This document shows, piece by piece, positions 59,355 through 64,000 of a DNA stretch of 64,000 nucleotides (within the stretch, counting starts at the first letter, position 1; each line of letters starts with the position of its first letter). The notes under the pieces are model-generated. The model searched no databases and was not told the origin of the DNA. It saw only the letters and a program-made list of their open reading frames with translations. This DNA is from Salminus brasiliensis (Eukaryota; Chordata; Actinopteri; Characiformes; Bryconidae). A program made the position numbers and the translations under genes. Location of the stretch: NCBI RefSeq assembly GCF_030463535.1, contig NC_132878.1, positions 30,109,761 through 30,173,760 of the forward strand, read 5' to 3'.

Positions 59355-59607
59355 CTGGAAATTAAATAAAAATATATTCTAAAGATAAACTGTTAATGAA
59401 TTAAATTACATCCATATTAATATATTTTATTGCTATATACCACTTTTTTTTTATTTTAAAGGATTAGTAGGATAGTTCCTATATATTCTATTTTCCTATT
59501 TATAAAATGTTATGTTTTCTTATTCAAAGTCTGTAAAATCCGAAATCAGTAGTAAGATTAGAGAATCTTACTATAGATACATGATATCAAAAATGTAAAA
59601 ATGTCAC
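59355..59607 (-). other. Predicted 5' UTR intron (253 bp)
   Basis: Donor AAACAG/GTGACA (GT at 59,607-59,606) and acceptor ttatttaatttccAG (59,356-59,355). The donor is weaker than in the sister gene, but the length and position agree. Confidence 0.5.
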
Positions 59608-59682
59608 CTGTTTCAGGTCTAATCACTGCCTTCATGTGACATCAAAAGTCACATAGATGAGAGAGCAGCACTTATTTATACT
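59608..59682 (-). promoter_or_regulatory. TATA-box promoter and short non-coding exon 1
   Basis: On the - strand gTATAAATAAg (59,680-59,673 for the core) lies about 65 bases before the donor. The predicted exon is 35-40 bases (ending tagacctgaaacag). The sequence around the TATA box is not obviously the same as in the sister gene, but the spacing is. Confidence 0.5.
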
Positions 59683-59764
59683 CTTACAGATGTGTACTCC
59701 TTTCTACTAAATCACTCCTCCCTTCTGGGCCTAACAACCTTTGTGTATTACAAACACTGGAGAA

Positions 59765-61539
59765 TGTCATTGCGGGTTAGGCCAGACACACAGGGGTTAA
59801 CACTTGCAGAGATGAGTCTAATGCAAGTATATTTATTAACAGATCACAGGGGAACATAAAAGAGTGAGCGTAGCAAAAAAAAATCAGCTACAGGTTACAC
59901 AGACAAACCAGTCAATGTGCTTAACAATAACAAAAGGGCTTGTGTACTTAGCTGTGAGTTTGTGAGGGGGGATCCCTGTCCGGAGGTCCGTAGTCGTCAG
60001 CCAGACTCGATCACCTGGCTCGTAGGATGGGGTTTCCCCTCTCTTACGGTCCACTTAAACATTGTAAAAAAAAAAACATTGTTGACGCATCCATGAATCC
60101 ACCACAGGGACCCAAGTCTCCGTGGCTGTCCAGGGGGCCAGCGAGGGCTTGTACCCCACACAGCACTGATAGGGGGTCAGGCCAGTGGTCGTGCACCACA
60201 GTGAGTTCTGGACCAGACGCTGGTGTATTCGTGGCAGTACAGTTGTAAGAACACCCCCAGCTCTTGGTTAGCATGCTCGCACTGGCTGTTGGACTGCGCC
60301 CCCCAAACCTGTGACATGAACTGAGCCCCCCGATACTGATACTATGTTCTCCGGAATCCCGAAAGTCCAGAGGACATGGTCCACCAAGGCCTGAGCAGTC
60401 TGCATTGCCGACGTAGACCTTGTCTTGTCATGTCTTGGCATGAGGGGGGGGGGGGGGGGGGGGCACAGTGGTGCATGTGAGAGCTTGGGTGATCTCCATG
60501 TCCAGGTTCCACTGAATTGCCACAACAGTAAACCCCCGATGGTAGGATCGGTGCCGGTGTGGTCTATCCCTCATCCACCGACTGGTGGATGCGCGAGAGA
60601 GCATCCGCCTTAGCGTTAGTAGACCCTCACGACTCCTCATACCATGCTCCTCCGGGGCGAGGCAACTGATGCCCACCTCCATCGGCTCACTGGCTGATGG
60701 TGCAGTCGACGAAGCGGTAGCGGGTAGCCCTCCTGGCTTCATGAGCTTGGTGTTACACTGAGTAACCAGACTGGCCAGCCCCCTGGGATTGGCTACGGAT
60801 TCCCCAGCACCTCGGGGACTGGTGTTGGTAGGGTGACCTAAGAGCTGCCAGATGGCGAGCACAATGAGCTTGTCCAGCTCTAACAACTCGCCCTGGCATG
60901 CCAGCTCCCACTGCAGATGAAGGCTAAGCCCATTGCGGAACAGAGCCACCAAAGCTGGCTGGTTCTATCCACTGCCAGCAGCCAGAGTATGGAACTGAAG
61001 CACGTAGTGAGCCATCGATCGGGTGCCCTGTTCCATCTGCAGCAGGAGGTCGCCCTTAGTGTGCCCTTCTCAGGGTGTTGGAACACCGCCTTAAATTGTT
61101 TAAGGTAGTCCGAGAAGAGCTTGTCGCTCAACTCCACCCAGGTGGCAGTGGCCCAATCCAGAGCTTTACCAGCAAGACGGGATACTAGGAAGATACTAGG
61201 ATACAAGCACTGCAACAAAAACCCCCACAAGCTCTGGCTCGCTGTTATGCGTATCTGGCTTGCCCACAGGATACGAATCAGGGATGTGGGGACTTAGCTG
61301 GAAGAACTAGTGGGCTCCAACAAAGCCTGAACGCCACCCACTAGTTGGGTGACTTGTTGCTGCTGGTCTGCCTGTTGCTGCACCAGGTGACCAACTGTTT
61401 CAGACACACTCTGGAGAGTGAGCTGCTGCTGCCCCAAGAATTGCCCTTGGGCGCGAACAGCCTGATTCAAGGCTTCCATCTCTGCTGTTCGGAGGCTGTG
61501 GGCTGAGAATTCTGTCATGGCGGGTTAGGCCAGACACTG
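59765..61539 (-). mobile_element. Internally deleted Ty3/gypsy LTR retrotransposon
   Basis: On the - strand a remnant of the 5' LTR end (about 61,539-61,513, gtctggcctaacccgccatg) leads directly into a gag-like frame (61,518-61,294, start MTEFSAHSLRTAEMEAL, Gln-rich). Broken gag pieces follow (SDKLFSDYLKQFKAVFQHPEKG-like near 61,115, EPMEVGISCLAPEEH near 60,670). At a 20-base poly-G tract (60,444-60,463) it jumps to the integrase region (ALVDHVLWTFGIPENIVS near 60,360) and an integrase C-terminal piece (YEPGDRVWLTTTDLRTGIPP near 60,000). The protease, reverse transcriptase and RNase H are missing. The 3' LTR ends at 59,765. It is not active. Confidence 0.7.
60444..60463 (+). repeat. Poly-G run (20 G) at the deletion joint of the gypsy element
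   Basis: A pure G run on the + strand that separates gag-derived from integrase-derived sequence. Confidence 0.75.
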
Positions 61540-61552
61540 CAAATATAATATA

Positions 61553-62490
61553 CAGGGTGGGCCATATATTGAGAATTTCACAAGAAAAACAATGGTGTGC
61601 TTGGTTTTAACGTAACTTTATTCTTTCATGAGTTATTTACAAGTTTCTGATCACTTATAAAATGTGTTCAAAGTGCTGCCCATTTTCTTGGATTGTCAAT
61701 GCAACCCTCTTCTTGCACTCTTCACACACTGATAGCAAAACTGCAGAAGAAATGCTAGAACAGGCTTCCAGTATCCGTAGTTTCAGGTGCTGCACATTTC
61801 GTATCTTCACAGCATAGACCACTGCCTTCAGATGACCCCAAAGATAAAAGTCTAAGGGGGTCAGATCGGGAGACCTTGGGGGCCATTCAACTGGCCCACG
61901 ACGACCAATCCACTTTCCAGGAAACTGTTCATCTATGAATGCTTGGACCTGACACCCATAATGTGGTGGTGCACCATCTTGCTGGAAAAACTTAGGGAAC
62001 GTGCCAGCTTCAGTGCATAAAGAGGGAAACACATCATCATGTAGCAATTTCAAATATCCAGTGACCTTGAGGTTTCCATTCATGAAGAATGGCCCCACTA
62101 TCTTTGTACCCCATTTACCACACCATACCATAAATTTTTGTGTTCCAACAGTCTTGGAGGGATCTATTCAGTGTGGGTTAATGTCAGACCAATAGCGGTG
62201 GTTTTGTTTGTTAACTTCACCATTCACATAAAAGTTTGCCTCATCACTGAACAAAATGTTCTGTGTAAACTGAGGGTCCTGTTCCAATTTTTGTTTTGCC
62301 CATTCTGCAAATTCAGTGCACCGATCTGGGTCATCCTCATTGAGATGCTGCAGCAGCTGGAGTTTGTAAGGGTGCCATTTGTGAGTAGCTAATATCCGCC
62401 GAAGGGATGTTTGACTGATGCCACTCTCCAGTGACATGTGGCGAGTGCTACGCTGTGGGCTCTTGCTGAATGAAGCTAGGACAGCCACTG
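61553..62490 (-). mobile_element. Tc1/mariner-superfamily transposon, 5' truncated, transposase with one in-frame stop
   Basis: The 3' terminus begins at 61,553 after TA with cagggtgggccatatattg. The transposase reads on the - strand from about 62,488 to 61,655. It starts within the second helix-turn-helix (SPQRSTRHMSLESGISQTSL), then has first catalytic Asp in LFSDEANFYVNG, second Asp in FFQQDGAPPHYG and third Asp in SPDLTPLDFYLWG. Counting residues gives 41 between the second and third Asp, which fits the DD41D group. A TGA at 62,170-62,168 interrupts it; the frame resumes unchanged on the other side. The N-terminal domain and the other terminal repeat are missing, so it is not autonomous. 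Confidence 0.8.
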
Positions 62491-62959
62491 ATGAGAATAT
62501 GTTTTAAATAAATTACATATAATTTAATACAATTTATTAAGATAATTAATCTTTAAAATAAAACAAATAATTAAAAGTAAACATTTCCTCAATGTCATTA
62601 TACTATTCAAGAAAAATGCACATCTCATTAATGTACTTTACTGCTATTTATCTTTATGTCTAAAACAACCCATGCTAACTAGTTTTTTTTTTTTTAAATA
62701 ATAATTAAAGTGTCTTTAGTTATGACTGCATGTCAGCACATGTCCAGTTTGGATTGGTAAACAATATTTTCATCAAATTATTTGCATGGCTATATTAAGG
62801 CTATATGTGGTCTGAGAAAGGCCAGGCTTTCAGATGCTGATGAAGGTTGCTGTGCCTCACTACAAAGTGCCATCACAAACATTCTTTTCCAAGACTAAAA
62901 TTCCAAACCTGTACAACCAGGCAAAGCTGATGTTGGGAAAAAATGGCTTAAGGCACATG
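62491..62959. other. Spacer, no gene recognised
   Basis: AT-rich sequence. The missing N-terminal half and the second end of the transposon are not found here. Confidence 0.4.
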
Positions 62960-63292
62960 GTTTCCCACAACTACTGACTGACTGACAACTTTTCCTCCTC
63001 CTGTCTCTTTCACATATATTGAGATACCTGGTTCCGCCTGACCTGGCACTCCACTACCCTCTCGCCCGCCGTCCTGATCTGAGGCCTCGCATTGATTCAT
63101 CCTCATCTCACTGCATGACAATGTATCTGACTGTTTCTCTGCATGGACTTAATCATTCATTGTTGCCGATAGCTAGCTCAAAAGAGGATTGGACCCAGAT
63201 CTCCATAAATCTGCTTTGTGACAACATTTGTTGTAAAAAGTGCTATATAAATAAAAGTGAATTTAATTAAATTGAATTGAATTGAAATGAAC
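62960..63292 (+). mobile_element. L2-group LINE 3' end
   Basis: The text from cctcctgtctctttc through ctgctttgtgacaacatttg and aagtgctatataaataaa to an ATTGA-type tail (aattgaattgaattg, about 63,258-63,292) is typical of fish L2 3' ends. No coding part remains. Confidence 0.65.
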
Positions 63293-63299
63293 TTCCATT

Positions 63300-63510
63300 A
63301 AAACTTCCATTAATTGAATTTGTTCAGATTTAGCAACAATATTTTGTCTTCAGTCAATTGATAGGTAACTACTGCAGATCTGGTGAATTGAAACAAAAAC
63401 AAAACATTTATATTAATGTTGATAGTACAATCCTTAAATAATAGCAATAGTTATAATAATATTATACAACCAAAAAACAATAACGTTTTTATATAGTACA
63501 AAGGAAGATC

Positions 63511-63542
<32 letters not shown>

Positions 63543-64000
63543 GTAGTAGTAGTAGTAGTAGTAGCATGATAAATAACAAAATCTTTACATGTCAAAACAA
63601 CAAATCAAAACAACAAAAATAGTAGAAAGACTTTTGTTGTTTAATTGTGTAATTTTTATGTTTGTGTGTGTATTTTTATATTTAAATGTAATACAGTATA
63701 GACAGTTACAGTGTATAGTTTAATATATAGTATGTCTTGCAAGTGTGTACCAACCTCTATGGCTTTTGACATCTCTAACTGTAAACCGGCCTTGGAGAGT
63801 CTACATAAGCCATTTTCAGCGCAAAAGCTTCTAACACGCCTTGAGGAAAAATCCATTCTTTTTCATAATAATGTGACAGTCATGTAAGCATTTTACTTTC
63901 TTGTGAATTCACATAGGTAGCATGTGTAGCAAACATTTTGAAAAACAGTACTTCAAGGTGAAGTCATCTAGGCATGGGCATGCCAGCCTATATTGAGAGT
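63300..64000 (+). repeat. Segmental repeat copy 2, with (ATT)n and (TAG)n microsatellites
   Basis: Collinear with 57,076-57,600, but with a longer microsatellite (about 63,512-63,565, ATT then TAG repeats) and extra AT-rich sequence after it. The last 280 bases are very similar to copy 1. The window ends inside the repeat. Confidence 0.8.

Overview
The window is nuclear DNA from a teleost fish. It holds intron-poor trace amine-associated receptor (TAAR) genes in a cluster, remnants of the LINE, tRNA-derived SINE, Ty3/gypsy and Tc1/mariner elements typical of fish genomes, and vertebrate-style promoters and splice sites. There is no bacterial gene, CRISPR array, rRNA or tRNA gene. The species cannot be named from the sequence alone.

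Region A (1 to about 36,000) has no convincing gene. Positions 1-22,134 are a head-to-tail array of a unit of about 4.96 kb: three full units, a first unit lacking about 1 kb, and a last unit cut at about 3.27 kb. The units are nearly identical by eye. From 22,135 to 36,000 older, rearranged pieces of the same repeat family continue. They include a direct duplication (22,596-24,840 and 30,771-33,620) flanking a large imperfect palindrome (arms 25,320-27,150 and 28,490-30,770). A 15-base motif matching the CTCF core consensus recurs ten times here, always on the + strand.

Region B (37,078-59,700) is a TAAR cluster: five full-length receptor genes (37,078-38,127 -, 40,074-41,054 +, 44,487-45,530 -, 48,949-49,995 -, 58,273-59,337 -) and one truncated TAAR relic (53,293-53,620 -). 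The first is TAAR1-like. The others are fish olfactory-type TAARs whose exact subfamily needs a tree. All five keep the amine-binding Asp in TM3 and Tyr in TM7. Three carry striking changes in otherwise near-invariant GPCR positions: DRY to ERF, Asp2.50 to Gly, and Trp6.48 to Tyr. Several genes show the same upstream layout: TATA box, very short non-coding exon, short intron, then an acceptor just before the ATG.

Region C (51,140-64,000, overlapping B) is rich in mobile elements: an inverted pair of L2/Rex1-group LINE copies, a solo LTR between them, an internally deleted Ty3/gypsy element with a related LTR, a decayed Tc1/mariner-group transposase gene with DD41D-like spacing, two more LINE 3' tails and two copies of one SINE family. 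A block repeated at 57,076-57,600 and 63,300-64,000 suggests that the receptor cluster continues beyond the right edge.

The receptor genes are expected to act independently, one receptor per sensory neuron for olfactory TAARs. Their shared promoter architecture and the adjacent CTCF-motif-rich array are the main hints of cluster-level regulation.
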